Notes under the pieces: model-generated
The model's input: the letters and a program-made list of their open reading frames with translations, nothing else
What the model was told of the DNA's origin: nothing
The model's database searches: none
Source: Bacillota bacterium
GTDB taxonomy: Bacteria > Bacillota > Clostridia > Acetivibrionales > Acetivibrionaceae
Assembly: GCA_023398495.1 (NCBI GenBank)
Contig: JAEWSG010000213.1
Span: 1 to 34,675 of the forward strand
Direction of reading: 5' to 3'
DNA: 34,675 nt
Shown here: piece after piece, positions 25,747 through 34,550 of the stretch
How the letters are laid out: each line of letters opens with the position of its first letter
Numbering within the stretch: position 1 is the first letter of the stretch
Translations under genes and position numbers: made by a program

Positions 25747-28230
25747 TTACTCATATTTTATTTCTTGTACAATTGACATTTTTCTGCTTTTCCTTACTAC
25801 CGGAATAGTTGCAGCAACTACAATAATTGCAGTAACAAGACAATATATGGGCAGTGAATTCACATCCAGTATCAGATTAATATTTACAGTAAGGAAGTCC
25901 ATTAACTTGACCAATATTCCCATAATAATAAACAAGTACGATAATACCAATAAACATCCACAGAATACTACTACCAAGGATTCAATAATCAGCAACTTAG
26001 CACGTTTTCCACTAGTCATACCAACAGAGCTCAGTACAGCAAAATCTTTCTTTCTTTGAAGGAAAACTATTGCAATATTATTAAGCAACCCAATAGCAGC
26101 AATTATAATGGCCAGATAAGAAAATATGGACATCATTAATATTATTTTTTCGGACTCTTCAAGATTCACTTTCAAATCGTCCTCTCTCGAAGTACAAATC
26201 GCACCATACTGTGCAGCAATTTCAGAAACTTGATCTTTAAGGGTTTTAACATCCCCCTTGACTTTACAGGAAATGGCAAAAACTTCCTTCAAACCGTACG
26301 AATTTCTATACTGATTTAAATTCATAATCACAAAATTACCAACATTAAAACTTTTTCCATCAATCGCACCCATAATCCTATACTCATCTTCAACGTCATT
26401 GACTACAATTTTCACTCTGTCACCAATGTTCTTTTTTAGTTTCTTCAGCACCATCTCTGAAATAATAATGTCTTTTCCGTTTGAATCAGTAAATTTACTA
26501 TACAAATCCTTATATCGGGTTTCAAGTTCCAAGTATAGACTATAACCTGAAAACCGCTCAGGCATTGCTGCAGACACCGTTGTTTCCATTCCGTCAACAG
26601 TACCCGAAATAAATACAAAAGGATTAATCGTATCAACATCAATACCATCTAGATTTTCTAACTCCTCTATAATCCTATCTGTCTTGCTTTCATTTGTATT
26701 ATCCGCAGTAATGTTATTTATTGACAGATCATAATTCAACAAACTGTACGCTCTGAAAGTCTCTCTGCCGAGACTTGAAACAGTGGAACCTATGATTATC
26801 GAACATAGCAATGCAATCATAACCAACACGATTCCATCAGTCAATACACCACATGTTTTTACATTGTTGAGTGCAAGGAATAAAATATTATTTTTACCTC
26901 TTGCCATTTTTCTAAAGATATCTGTTACGATATCAACAACCTCTCTATAAACCATTATAAGTCCAATGATTCCTGCAAATAAACAAATCACACTGTAATC
27001 TATTGTCCAACTTGCATCAGTGTAAGCACATACTGCTCCAACCATTAAAAGAGCAAGACCTATGAAAAATCTGACTAAACCACCTTTTGACTTTTCAGTA
27101 GTAATATTTAGAATTACATTCTTTACAGATAATTTTCTAATCTTTCTTATTGGTGCAATGGCAGAAAGAGATGAGAGAATTATGGCAAAGGCCATTCCCA
27201 AAATAAGGTATATGCTATTTAATACAAAGGGTTCTCTGATTCCATACTTTGCCAGCGGTGATAACGAATAATTTACCCCATATAAAAAGACAGTTCCCAA
27301 AACGCATCCAACAAGTCCTCCCATAAAACCATAGCCAATACTCTCAATAAACAGTATCCTCTCAACTTTTCTGTATGTTGCACCCTGACTGAAAAATGTA
27401 CCTATAATAGGCAATCTCTCCGTTATTGTAAGCTTAAGTGCGCCATAAATAATAATTATACTGATCAGCAATACTATAGCAAACATTACATACAATCCGC
27501 TTGACATCTGTTCTACCTGTCTGGTGGTTGCTTCCTCGAAGAATAATCGTTGCCTTTTAAAATCACCGGTTTTACCATTGAGTTCTTTCTTTATTGCTTC
27601 TGCATTCTCCGCTTCCATATTAGCTGTTGCAAAATTATATTTTCCTGGCTGGTTATAAAATTCAGCAAGATATTCAGAATTTACAATAATTGAGAATTGC
27701 GTAGGCACATCCAAATAGAATAACCCGCTGTCTGAACTAATTGCAGCAATTCTGAAATCATGTCTCTCACCATTTATATACACTGCAATATTATCATTCA
27801 GCTTAATATTCTTCTCAAGGCTGATTCTTTGACAGATCATACAACTATTGGCGGTCAAATCCTCTAAGCTTCCGTCAACAACTTTATACTTTCTGATATT
27901 TTCCATATCCTTACCAATCACTGTAACATACTTCAGACTATCTTCTTTAACAACTCCGTTTACTCTGATTTGACCTTCAGTATTTGTAAGTCCTTTAACC
28001 TGAATCTCTTCCACGTTAAAAAAAGCGTCCTCGTTGTTAGATACTATAGCTATATCTTTTCCCTCTGCAGTTGCCTTTTTGGATGTCTCAAAAACATTGG
28101 TTATAGTACTAATAATGCCTGCACAGGCTATCAATAACGCAGTGCTGATTGAGATTGCAAAAATAAGTAAAAACAACCTTCCTTTTTTCTCAAACATGCT
28201 TTTCAATACTGATTTCAAAAAAATACTCAT
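25747..28230 (-). CDS. FtsX/MacB-type ABC permease
   Basis: An 827-residue membrane protein with two tandem FtsX-like modules. It has an N-terminal helix (about residues 18-45), a large extracytoplasmic domain, and three to four helices around 245-370. A second set of helices with a further external domain follows, then three C-terminal helices after about 690. The repeated permease segments (ITERLPIIGTFFSQGATYRKVERI and LQRKKDFAVLSSVGMTSGKRA, about 430 residues apart) carry the coupling pattern of this family. It has no signal peptide other than the first helix. ATG at 28230 is chosen, although AGGA is rather far upstream; TTG at 28242 is possible. It pairs with the downstream ATPase. Long FtsX permeases of this type are typical of Bce-like antimicrobial-peptide systems, but this one also resembles lipoprotein-handling permeases. 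Confidence 0.85.
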   Translation of the reverse strand: MSIFLKSVLKSMFEKKGRLFLLIFAISISTALLIACAGIISTITNVFETSKKATAEGKDIAIVSNNEDAFFNVEEIQVKGLTNTEGQIRVNGVVKEDSLKYVTVIGKDMENIRKYKVVDGSLEDLTANSCMICQRISLEKNIKLNDNIAVYINGERHDFRIAAISSDSGLFYLDVPTQFSIIVNSEYLAEFYNQPGKYNFATANMEAENAEAIKKELNGKTGDFKRQRLFFEEATTRQVEQMSSGLYVMFAIVLLISIIIIYGALKLTITERLPIIGTFFSQGATYRKVERILFIESIGYGFMGGLVGCVLGTVFLYGVNYSLSPLAKYGIREPFVLNSIYLILGMAFAIILSSLSAIAPIRKIRKLSVKNVILNITTEKSKGGLVRFFIGLALLMVGAVCAYTDASWTIDYSVICLFAGIIGLIMVYREVVDIVTDIFRKMARGKNNILFLALNNVKTCGVLTDGIVLVMIALLCSIIIGSTVSSLGRETFRAYSLLNYDLSINNITADNTNESKTDRIIEELENLDGIDVDTINPFVFISGTVDGMETTVSAAMPERFSGYSLYLELETRYKDLYSKFTDSNGKDIIISEMVLKKLKKNIGDRVKIVVNDVEDEYRIMGAIDGKSFNVGNFVIMNLNQYRNSYGLKEVFAISCKVKGDVKTLKDQVSEIAAQYGAICTSREDDLKVNLEESEKIILMMSIFSYLAIIIAAIGLLNNIAIVFLQRKKDFAVLSSVGMTSGKRAKLLIIESLVVVFCGCLLVLSYLFIIMGILVKLMDFLTVNINLILDVNSLPIYCLVTAIIVVAATIPVVRKSRKMSIVQEIKYE

Positions 28231-28272
28231 AATCTTAATCAATTCCTTTCCCGTTTCTAATTTTTTTTAAAG

Positions 28273-28962
28273 TTATATATCAGCATGCTCGACACTACCA
28301 ATAGTAAGGTATGCAACAAAAATTCCAGACAATGCAAGAATTAAAGGTATAGGTGTTATAGAAAAGATCGAAATCATCCCATTATTTGCAGAAAGAAAAA
28401 ACATTAGAACTACCCCTGATATAATTGTATATAATATTGATTTTTTCCACATGCCGAAAAATAATGGAATCATGCAGATCCCCGCTGTAAAAACAGTACT
28501 CTGAAAAAATAGTTTTACTGTATTTCTAACAGTTTCTCCGGTCAAATCTTCCTCTATAAAACCAAATAGATGGTTCAGTAAGATAACAGCCAACGAAATA
28601 ATAATTTGTGAAACAAGCATTGCAATTACAGTAAAAATAACTATTAGGAGAAGTTTGGAAGCAATTATTTTCTTCCTGCTTATTGGATACATAAACATAA
28701 TTGACATGGTGTTTTTTATGTATTCCGAGATTATAAGTTTTGCAATCAATATAGCTGCAAACACTATAAATACGGCTTTAATCAGAGCTTCTATCAAAAT
28801 AAACTGACTTGACCAGAAATGAAGGTCAATCTCAATCTCCTGACTATATACCAAATTCATGACAGACAACATTCCAATTAAAACCATATTTATAACAATT
28901 ACATGCAACAGGTATCTGTTAAGCCTGAATTTCCTGATTTCCAGTTTCATTAATTTAAACAT
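28273..28962 (-). CDS. ABC-2 type permease, lantibiotic-immunity-like
   Basis: A 229-residue membrane protein with about six helices. It begins with a short basic segment (MKLEIRKFRLNRYL) and contains the conserved cytoplasmic stretch SEYIKNTMSIMFMYPISRKKI between the second and third helices. This pattern occurs in BcrB/SpaE/EpiG-like permeases that protect against bacitracin or lantibiotics. The start overlaps the end of the preceding ATPase gene by eight bases, and GAGG lies upstream, so the two are translationally coupled into one transporter. Its place inside a kinase-regulator operon supports a role in envelope stress or peptide resistance. The specific substrate cannot be read from the sequence. 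Confidence 0.85.
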   Translation of the reverse strand: MFKLMKLEIRKFRLNRYLLHVIVINMVLIGMLSVMNLVYSQEIEIDLHFWSSQFILIEALIKAVFIVFAAILIAKLIISEYIKNTMSIMFMYPISRKKIIASKLLLIVIFTVIAMLVSQIIISLAVILLNHLFGFIEEDLTGETVRNTVKLFFQSTVFTAGICMIPLFFGMWKKSILYTIISGVVLMFFLSANNGMISIFSITPIPLILALSGIFVAYLTIGSVEHADI

Positions 28963-29878
28963 TTTCTACACCTCTATTTAAGAGTTTTAAGAAATAGTCT
29001 TCTAATGTGCTGGTTTTACAAGATATCCCTTCGATCATTACATCGTTCTGAATAAGACCTTTTGAAATTTCGCTCTGAGGTTTCACCATATCGTATATCC
29101 TTATAACTTTATCATCAAGTATTTTAAAATTGCTTACATTAAGCTTGCTTTCCAAAACAAATGCAGCTTTTTTAGTATCATTAGTGATAATCTCAACATA
29201 TTTTGACTCACATTCTAGCATTTGACTCATTGAAATTTCTTCAATAAGTTTACCCTTATTAATAACCCCAATGGTATCTGCTATCTGCTCAATTTCAGCC
29301 AGTATGTGGGATGAAATCATAATAGTAATCCCATACTGTTTGCTTAGAATCTTGAGTAAGTTCCTCATTTGTTTTATTCCGACCGGGTCAAGACTGTTAA
29401 CTGGCTCATCAAGGATAAGCATTTCAGGCTTAGTGACAATTGCTCTTGCAATACCCAGCCGTTGCTTCATCCCGAGTGAATACTCCTTTACAATCTTTTT
29501 CTGTATATCTTTAAGTCCAACCATTTCTATAGTACTATCAATAGCTTTTTTATCCTGGTAACCCATGTATTCGCAATGAAGTTCCAGGTTTTCTCTACCG
29601 CTTAAACCTTCATAAAAAACTGGGCTGTCAATTGTTGCACCCAAACGTTTCAAAACCTCATAGGATTTTTCAGTAAGTTTCTCTCCAAAAAGCTCTATCT
29701 CTCCTCTGGTAGGTTTTATGAGATTTGTCACCAGCCGCATAAGAGTTGTTTTACCGGCACCGTTAGGGCCTAAAAAACCGTATATTTCACCCTTTTTAAG
29801 GTGGATATTCACTCCGGACACAGCTTCTTGCCTGCCAAATACTTTAGTGAGGTTGTTTGTTCTTAATACAAGCTCCAT
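28955..29878 (-). CDS. ABC transporter ATPase, BcrA-like
   Basis: A 307-residue ATPase. Walker A is GPNGAGKTT near residue 38, the signature is YSLGMKQRLGIARAI, Walker B is PEMLILDEPVNSLDP, and the H-loop is ISSHILAEI. The 80-residue C-terminal extension after about residue 220 is typical of BcrA/CcmA-like antibiotic exporters that pair with ABC-2 permeases. Its partner overlaps its 3' end. The ATG at 29878 has GGAGA six to seven bases upstream. It is preceded by a 247-base gap with possible regulator-controlled promoter elements, so the transporter genes can probably be induced separately from the kinase and regulator. The likely function is removal of a peptide antibiotic from the membrane, inferred from relatives. 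Confidence 0.92.
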   Translation of the reverse strand: MELVLRTNNLTKVFGRQEAVSGVNIHLKKGEIYGFLGPNGAGKTTLMRLVTNLIKPTRGEIELFGEKLTEKSYEVLKRLGATIDSPVFYEGLSGRENLELHCEYMGYQDKKAIDSTIEMVGLKDIQKKIVKEYSLGMKQRLGIARAIVTKPEMLILDEPVNSLDPVGIKQMRNLLKILSKQYGITIMISSHILAEIEQIADTIGVINKGKLIEEISMSQMLECESKYVEIITNDTKKAAFVLESKLNVSNFKILDDKVIRIYDMVKPQSEISKGLIQNDVMIEGISCKTSTLEDYFLKLLNRGVENV

Positions 29879-29908
29879 GTATCTCTCCTAATATTACCTT
29901 ATATCTTT

Positions 29909-29963
29909 ATTATAGGTATCAAAATATACTTTTTTATTAATCAAATCTTAATTTTTTATTAAG
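29909..29963 (-). promoter_or_regulatory. Candidate regulated promoter of the transporter genes
   Basis: On minus a perfect TATAAT (29909-29914) precedes the BcrA-like gene by about 30 bases but lacks a good -35 box. Just upstream is the inverted repeat CTTAAT-AAAAA-ATTAAG (29947-29963), with another TTAAT beside it, a possible response-regulator site. A second TATAAT lies at 29990-29995, and a further small inverted repeat, GAAAAT-TTG-ATTTTC, lies at 30001-30015. The rest of 29879-30125 shows no gene. Confidence 0.4.
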
Positions 29964-30125
29964 GTACAACTATATAAATCACAAAAATTATTATACCTTG
30001 GAAAATTTGATTTTCGTGATATTATATTAAGGAAATTGAAGCACGATGTAAAATCTTTATCGCGTTCAATATAGTGCTTTTGATAATGAAAAAATCAGAT
30101 CTTATGGCAGGGTCATTAAATTAGG

Positions 30126-31058
30126 CTAATAAGTAATCCTCTTTAGTTTAACTGTAAATACCGTTTTTTCATAAGGCTTACTTACAAGACTTATTTCTCC
30201 TCCCATTTTTTCGACCAACCTTTTCGTAATAGTAAGCCCCAAACCGCTTCCCTGGTAATTTTTGTTTCTCGAGTCTTCAAGAGTGTACAACCTTTCAAAT
30301 ACCATATCCTGATGAACCTCAAGAATCCCCTTGCCTTTATCCCATACATCTATGAAGACAGATTCATCATCATAGCGTAAACCTATCCCCAAAATCTTGC
30401 CTTCTGCTCCATAGTTCACAGCATTGGTTATAAGGTTGTTTATTATTCTCTCAAAAGCATTCTCATTGGCAAAAGCAAATATATCTTCCCTTGGAATTTC
30501 TATTTTTGCGGCGATACCTTTTGCCGACAGAATATCATAAAATGAAAGAATATTTTTCCTGAGAGCTTCGTTCATATTAATTCTGGACACTTCAATATTA
30601 CTGTCACCCGATTCAAGTTTTGCAAGGCTAAAGAACTTATTCATCAGTTCCAAAACTTCTTTTATCTTATCATGAGCTCTTGAAAGCCTCCAAAGCCTCT
30701 CTTCCTCTGCAAGGCTCTTATCACTGATTATATTTTCAATATATCCGAGAACAACTGTGAGCGGAGTTTTCAGATCATGTGATATATTCGACAGGCTCCT
30801 TTTCATAGACAGTTGAGATTTCGCATATTTCGCAACAATTATCTGATTATGCCCTAAAAGCTGGTTTATTTCAACAAGCAACAACTTTAAGTAGTTATTA
30901 TCGGTAAATAGCATAAGTTGTTCCTGTGTGTTTTTTTCTATGATACTGTCCAGCTTTTCCGCTATGTATCTTATTTCTTTATGAAGCTGTCTTTTTTTAT
31001 AGGCCTGAACAATTATTATAATTGCCATTATAAATGCCATTATAGAAATAAATATCAT
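30126..31058 (-). CDS. Sensor histidine kinase
   Basis: A 310-residue kinase. One N-terminal membrane helix (about residues 1-18) is followed directly by a cytoplasmic coiled region, with no external sensor domain. The phosphoacceptor is His94 in SNISHDLKTPLTVVLGY. The ATP-binding domain shows the N box (NLITNAVNYG), G1 (DVWDKGKGI) and G2 (GSGLGLTI). The frame starts at GTG 31070, but ATG at 31058 has GGAGG five bases upstream. It follows its response regulator by about 20 bases. Kinases with little or no sensing domain next to peptide transporters often sense through the transporter itself, as in Bce systems. That model is inference here. Confidence 0.92.
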   Translation of the reverse strand: MIFISIMAFIMAIIIIVQAYKKRQLHKEIRYIAEKLDSIIEKNTQEQLMLFTDNNYLKLLLVEINQLLGHNQIIVAKYAKSQLSMKRSLSNISHDLKTPLTVVLGYIENIISDKSLAEEERLWRLSRAHDKIKEVLELMNKFFSLAKLESGDSNIEVSRINMNEALRKNILSFYDILSAKGIAAKIEIPREDIFAFANENAFERIINNLITNAVNYGAEGKILGIGLRYDDESVFIDVWDKGKGILEVHQDMVFERLYTLEDSRNKNYQGSGLGLTITKRLVEKMGGEISLVSKPYEKTVFTVKLKRITY

Positions 31059-31079
31059 TAAAACCTCCACTAGAACTTT

Positions 31080-31784
31080 TTAAAACTCTCCCAGTCTATA
31101 ACCTATTCCCCACAGTGTTTTTATAATTTTAGGATTTTTAGGATCTTCCTCCAATTTTTCTCTTAATCTTCTCATGTGAACATTTATAACATTTTCATCT
31201 CCATAATAATCATCATTCCATATTAAATTGTAAACCTGGGCTTTTGTGAATACTCTATTAGGATTCATAACAAAAAGTCTGAGAATATCAAACTCTTTTG
31301 CAGTCAGTTTGATATTTTTTCCTTCCTTTGTAACACAAAAATTATCAAAATCTATAAAAAGATTATGAATATTTGCTGTTCTTGAATGTGTCTGATCAAT
31401 ATTTGCTTCTTTTGAAAACTTCGTCACTCTTCGGATCATGGCCTTTATACGTGCTGACAGTTCAAGCAGCGAAAACGGTTTAGCTATATAATCATCAGCT
31501 CCCATGCCCAAGCCTACGGCTTTATCAATGTCACTGTCCTTTGCAGACATGATAAGTATTGGAATGACGCTCTTTTCCCTCATTACCCTCATTACTTCAA
31601 GGCCATCCATCTTAGGCATCATTATGTCAAGAAGCACCAGATCAAATTCTTCCTTTAAAAAAACTTCGATACCTTCTTCTCCGTTAAAAGCTGTACAAAC
31701 CTCAAATCCTTCTTTAATAAGATAGTTTGAAACCATTTCATTTATATCTTTGTCATCCTCAATTATAAGAATTTTATTTTTCAT
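31080..31784 (-). CDS. OmpR-family response regulator
   Basis: A 234-residue regulator with the standard two domains. The receiver holds the acidic pair Asp10-Asp11, the phosphoacceptor Asp53 in LVLLDIMMPKMDG, Ser80 in MSAKD and Lys102 in AKPFS. The winged-helix output domain (about residues 135-232) contains LTAKEFDILRLF and ENVINVHMRRLREKLE. AAGGA lies eight bases before the ATG. It is the first gene of the set and pairs with the kinase immediately downstream. Its targets are probably the two ABC transporters on the same strand. The fold and partner are certain; the signal is unknown. Confidence 0.95.
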   Translation of the reverse strand: MKNKILIIEDDKDINEMVSNYLIKEGFEVCTAFNGEEGIEVFLKEEFDLVLLDIMMPKMDGLEVMRVMREKSVIPILIMSAKDSDIDKAVGLGMGADDYIAKPFSLLELSARIKAMIRRVTKFSKEANIDQTHSRTANIHNLFIDFDNFCVTKEGKNIKLTAKEFDILRLFVMNPNRVFTKAQVYNLIWNDDYYGDENVINVHMRRLREKLEEDPKNPKIIKTLWGIGYRLGEF

Positions 31785-31861
31785 GACTTTATTCCTTACC
31801 TTTTAAGATTAATTTCACAACTTAAATAATATCAATTATTGCCAAAAAATCAAACACATTT

Positions 31862-31890
31862 ATTTTATAAAAGGTGGTTCTTGCTTTCAA
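31862..31890 (-). promoter_or_regulatory. Candidate promoter of the two-component system
   Basis: On minus TTGAAA (31885-31890) and TAAAAT (31862-31867) are 17 bases apart, each one or two bases off consensus. The response-regulator start is about 78 bases downstream. The stretch between this and the gene is AT-rich with no other clear element. Confidence 0.45.
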
Positions 31891-31913
31891 GAGTTTTTTG
31901 TAAAAATGTTCAA

Positions 31914-31942
31914 ATGCCATCAGTGTGGTTCACTGACGGCAT
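31914..31942. terminator. Strong hairpin, likely terminator of the right-hand cluster
   Basis: ATGCCATCAGTG and CACTGACGGCAT form a 12-base stem with one A-C mismatch around a five-base loop. It lies about 72 bases beyond the stop of the dehydrogenase at 32015. The plus side is followed by CCTTTTTC and the minus side by TTTGAACATTTTT, so it could stop transcripts both ways. It separates the metabolite genes from the two-component system. Confidence 0.6.
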
Positions 31943-32014
31943 CCTTTTTCATCAATATATACACTTTTTATTTCTCGCATGTAACAATATTTCTAATATT
32001 TTTTACAAACATTA

Positions 32015-32863
32015 CTATTCATAACTGTAAAACCCCTTGCCTGTTTTACGCCCAAGCAAGTTGGCATCTACCATCTTACGCAATAGTGGACAACATCGGA
32101 ATTTAGAATCCTGATAACTGTCATATAACACATCCAAAGAATTGACTACTGTATCTATACCTATCAAATCTGCTGTTTCCAACGGTCCCATTTTGTGGCT
32201 GAAACACTTTTTAAAGATCTCATCAACCGCTTGTGGATCGGCCACCTGGTCTTGAACTACAAAAGCTGCTTCATTCATAAACAGGTGGGAAATGCGATTG
32301 GAGACAAAACCCGGAAAATCATTCACTACCACACAATCCTTCCCAAGTGAAGCCAACAGTTCCTCTGTTGCATGTACTGTCTCCTCGGAAGTGTGATATC
32401 CCCTGATACATTCCACAAATGTTTTCAACGGAACCGGATTCATGAAATGAGCCCCCATAATTTGATGCGGCCTTTTGGTCACTGACGCAATTTTAGTAAT
32501 GGATATGCATGAGGTATTCACTAAAAAAATACACTCAGCCTTGCAAATTGAATCAAGTCTGGAATAAACACTCTTCTTGATTTCTAAATTTTCGGTAACG
32601 TTTTCAACCACCCAATCAACATCTTCAAGCCTTTGATAATCTGTTGTAAAAGTAATTCTGTCAATGATTACTCCAGCATCCTCAAGCTTGTCTTTTTTCT
32701 TGAACAACGCTTGGAATCGAAGATTAGTTTGCATTTCCATTCGCGAATGCTCTAATACTTCTTCAGAAACATCGACTAATATTACACGATATCCATGTTC
32801 GGCAAAATTCTGGGCTACGCCCGTACCGATCACACCTGCACCTATTACTCCTATTTTCCCCAT
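32015..32863 (-). CDS. 3-hydroxyacyl-CoA (or acyl-carrier) dehydrogenase
   Basis: A 282-residue enzyme of the 3-hydroxybutyryl-CoA dehydrogenase family. The NAD-binding loop is GVIGAGVIGTGVAQNFAEHG (about residues 4-23). The catalytic region has NTSCISIT, then GAHFMNPVP with His138, and NDFPGFVSNR leads into the helical dimerisation domain ending in GRKTGKGFYSY. The length is that of clostridial Hbd, but there is no thiolase, crotonase or Etf gene beside it, as a butyrate operon would have. Instead it follows an amino-acid:carrier-protein ligase by 54 bases, so it may oxidise a carrier-bound beta-hydroxy group, as ZmaG does in zwittermicin synthesis. AAGGAG lies upstream of the ATG. The family is certain; a carrier-protein substrate is inference. 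Confidence 0.9.
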   Translation of the reverse strand: MGKIGVIGAGVIGTGVAQNFAEHGYRVILVDVSEEVLEHSRMEMQTNLRFQALFKKKDKLEDAGVIIDRITFTTDYQRLEDVDWVVENVTENLEIKKSVYSRLDSICKAECIFLVNTSCISITKIASVTKRPHQIMGAHFMNPVPLKTFVECIRGYHTSEETVHATEELLASLGKDCVVVNDFPGFVSNRISHLFMNEAAFVVQDQVADPQAVDEIFKKCFSHKMGPLETADLIGIDTVVNSLDVLYDSYQDSKFRCCPLLRKMVDANLLGRKTGKGFYSYE

Positions 32864-32917
32864 TTTTCCTATTTCTCCTTTTTTCTTATTTCCCTATACG
32901 TAAAAATCAACAAATAC

Positions 32918-34114
32918 TTATCCTTTGCGAATACTGTTTAAAACCTTGTACCACTTAGTCTCATCCAAACCATGCTGGCTCAAAAAGACATAAGCCAATC
33001 TTTCAATTCCAAATCCTACACATCCGGTTTTCAGCACTTCTGTCTCTCCACGCTTTATGTTAAAGCGGTCACCGAAAAAAGTATCATGAAAGTTAAAAGA
33101 AGCAGCTGCAATAGTCTTGTCACTGGCAATATTCAATCGTAGTTCATACTTAAGTTCCTGCATCCTTTGATTCAGAATTTTAGCTGCGGTATCTGCATTA
33201 CAGAAAAACGGATCGCTGGCAACTTCAGCGTGTCCTTCCAAACCTAGACTTTCGATAAGTTCAAATGAAGTTTTCATATATCTCTGACGGCTTTCCAGAA
33301 CAAAATCTTTCGAACCCATAAAAACAATTTCCCGAATGGTAAAATCCCAGAGTCTTTCAAGTGTACGATGATACTTTGATTCATATCGGAAAGATTTACC
33401 TTTCGAAGTGATTATCTGATTATGTTCTTCCGAAAATTTTGTATTCTGCAATTGGTGATATGTATGATAACACATTGTGGGAGGCAAACAATAATCAACA
33501 TTTTTACACAAAGGAAAAATGTACGAACCTATACCTTGGTTTTCTTTGTAATTCTCTAAGAACTCCTCATACATATCTATATCATTATGCAGCCTTGTAA
33601 CAAACATAAGCATATGAGGAAATGAGTTAAAATAACCGCATTTTTCCAGTGCTTTCGTAGGTATCAGTGTAGGATAACGGTACTCTTTTGCTCCAAAATC
33701 TGATATTGTCATATCTCTGATAATGTCATCAAGAGTATCCATTAGCTTAATCAACTGATCACCAAAACACACCAGACCTTCACCCATCTCATATACCATA
33801 TCTCTTTCGAGTAACTGGTCGAAAAGATCGCCCTGGTAATTATCATGTTTTTGATTGGATTCCCAGATAATTCTAGGCGGCAGAATTTTCTGAAGTATAA
33901 TTTCATTCTCAATCACTCTTTTTATTTTATCTTCAATCTCCAGGGGATCTGCTCCTGGTATTAAACTAACTTCAATACCACTGATTTTTTCATCTTGCTT
34001 GATTAATTTAAATCCGGAAATATCGGCTGAGATAAAAAACAGCCTTTTCTCAAGTTCTTCCTCATGACCTATTGCAATTGACGGATTTAAACTGATATTG
34101 TACATTTGATCCAT
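32918..34114 (-). CDS. Amino acid:[carrier protein] ligase, SerRS-like class II
   Basis: A 398-residue protein with a class II aminoacyl-tRNA synthetase core but no tRNA-binding arm. Motif 2 is FRYESKYHRTLERLWDFTIRE and motif 3 is CVGFGIERLAYVFLSQHG. Cys in PTMCYHTYH and a following acidic residue fit the zinc-dependent SerRS-like site, and YPTLIPTKALEKCGYFNSFPH is typical of amino acid:[carrier protein] ligases. Those enzymes make an aminoacyl-adenylate and load it onto the phosphopantetheine arm of a carrier protein. An N-terminal domain of about 100 residues is extra and unrecognised. ATG at 34114 is nine bases after GGGGG; TTG at 34120 is too close. Its neighbours are an acyl-CoA dehydrogenase and a 3-hydroxyacyl dehydrogenase. 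The carrier protein must lie outside the window. The amino acid (Ser, Gly or Ala) is not determined. Confidence 0.85.
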   Translation of the reverse strand: MDQMYNISLNPSIAIGHEEELEKRLFFISADISGFKLIKQDEKISGIEVSLIPGADPLEIEDKIKRVIENEIILQKILPPRIIWESNQKHDNYQGDLFDQLLERDMVYEMGEGLVCFGDQLIKLMDTLDDIIRDMTISDFGAKEYRYPTLIPTKALEKCGYFNSFPHMLMFVTRLHNDIDMYEEFLENYKENQGIGSYIFPLCKNVDYCLPPTMCYHTYHQLQNTKFSEEHNQIITSKGKSFRYESKYHRTLERLWDFTIREIVFMGSKDFVLESRQRYMKTSFELIESLGLEGHAEVASDPFFCNADTAAKILNQRMQELKYELRLNIASDKTIAAASFNFHDTFFGDRFNIKRGETEVLKTGCVGFGIERLAYVFLSQHGLDETKWYKVLNSIRKG

Positions 34115-34183
34115 TTTCAAATACCCCCTATTTGATATGTATTTTCAGTATTTTTAGAATGCTTAAAATTTATAGTAAAAACA

Positions 34184-34550
34184 TTAACTACCCAGCCTGC
34201 TAAAAGCCTGACGTGCAATCAACACCTGCTGTATCTGTGTGCTGCCCTCTACAATTTCCATAATCTTGGCATCACGCATATACCTTTGAACAGGATATTC
34301 AGAACTGCAACCATTAGCCCCATGAATTTGAACAGCGTCATTGGCAGCTTTAAATGCAATGTTTGCAGCAAAATTCTTAGCCACTGATGTCTCAAGAGTA
34401 GATTTCATATCTCCTTTGTCCCGCAGTTGTCCTGCTCTGAAACACAGAAGCTTTGCAGCCATAATGTTTGTTACCATATCAGATATCATCTGCTGAATCA
34501 GTTGATGTTCTTTCAAATAGACCTCAAATTGTTTTCTTCCTCCGGCATAA
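34184..34550 (-). CDS. Acyl-CoA dehydrogenase, last exon, interrupted by a group II intron
   Basis: This is the C-terminal 121 residues of an acyl-CoA dehydrogenase. The reading frame does not begin at the TTG at 34516: it continues upstream as YAGGRKQFEVYLKEHQLIQQ, the family's conserved RKQF segment. That frame then runs straight into the 3' end of a group II intron at 34551. The rest shows the flavin and C-terminal helices with DAVQIHGANGCSSEYPVQRY, IVEGSTQIQQ and IARQ, all typical. The first part of the protein must lie beyond the intron, outside the window. If the intron splices, a full enzyme results; if not, the gene is broken. In this cluster it may oxidise an acyl- or aminoacyl-carrier intermediate. 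The gene is followed 70 bases later by the ligase start. Confidence 0.88.

Noticed and set aside
32015..32863. Part of a butyrate fermentation operon
   Set aside because: No crotonase, thiolase, EtfA/B or CoA transferase gene is beside it, and the adjacent ligase points to carrier-protein chemistry.
32918..34114. A true seryl-tRNA synthetase
   Set aside because: The long N-terminal tRNA-binding coiled coil is absent and the gene sits with dehydrogenases; the motifs fit carrier-protein ligases better.
34184..34516. A short stand-alone gene starting at the TTG at 34516
   Set aside because: Conserved acyl-CoA dehydrogenase sequence continues in frame upstream to the intron boundary, so the TTG is internal.
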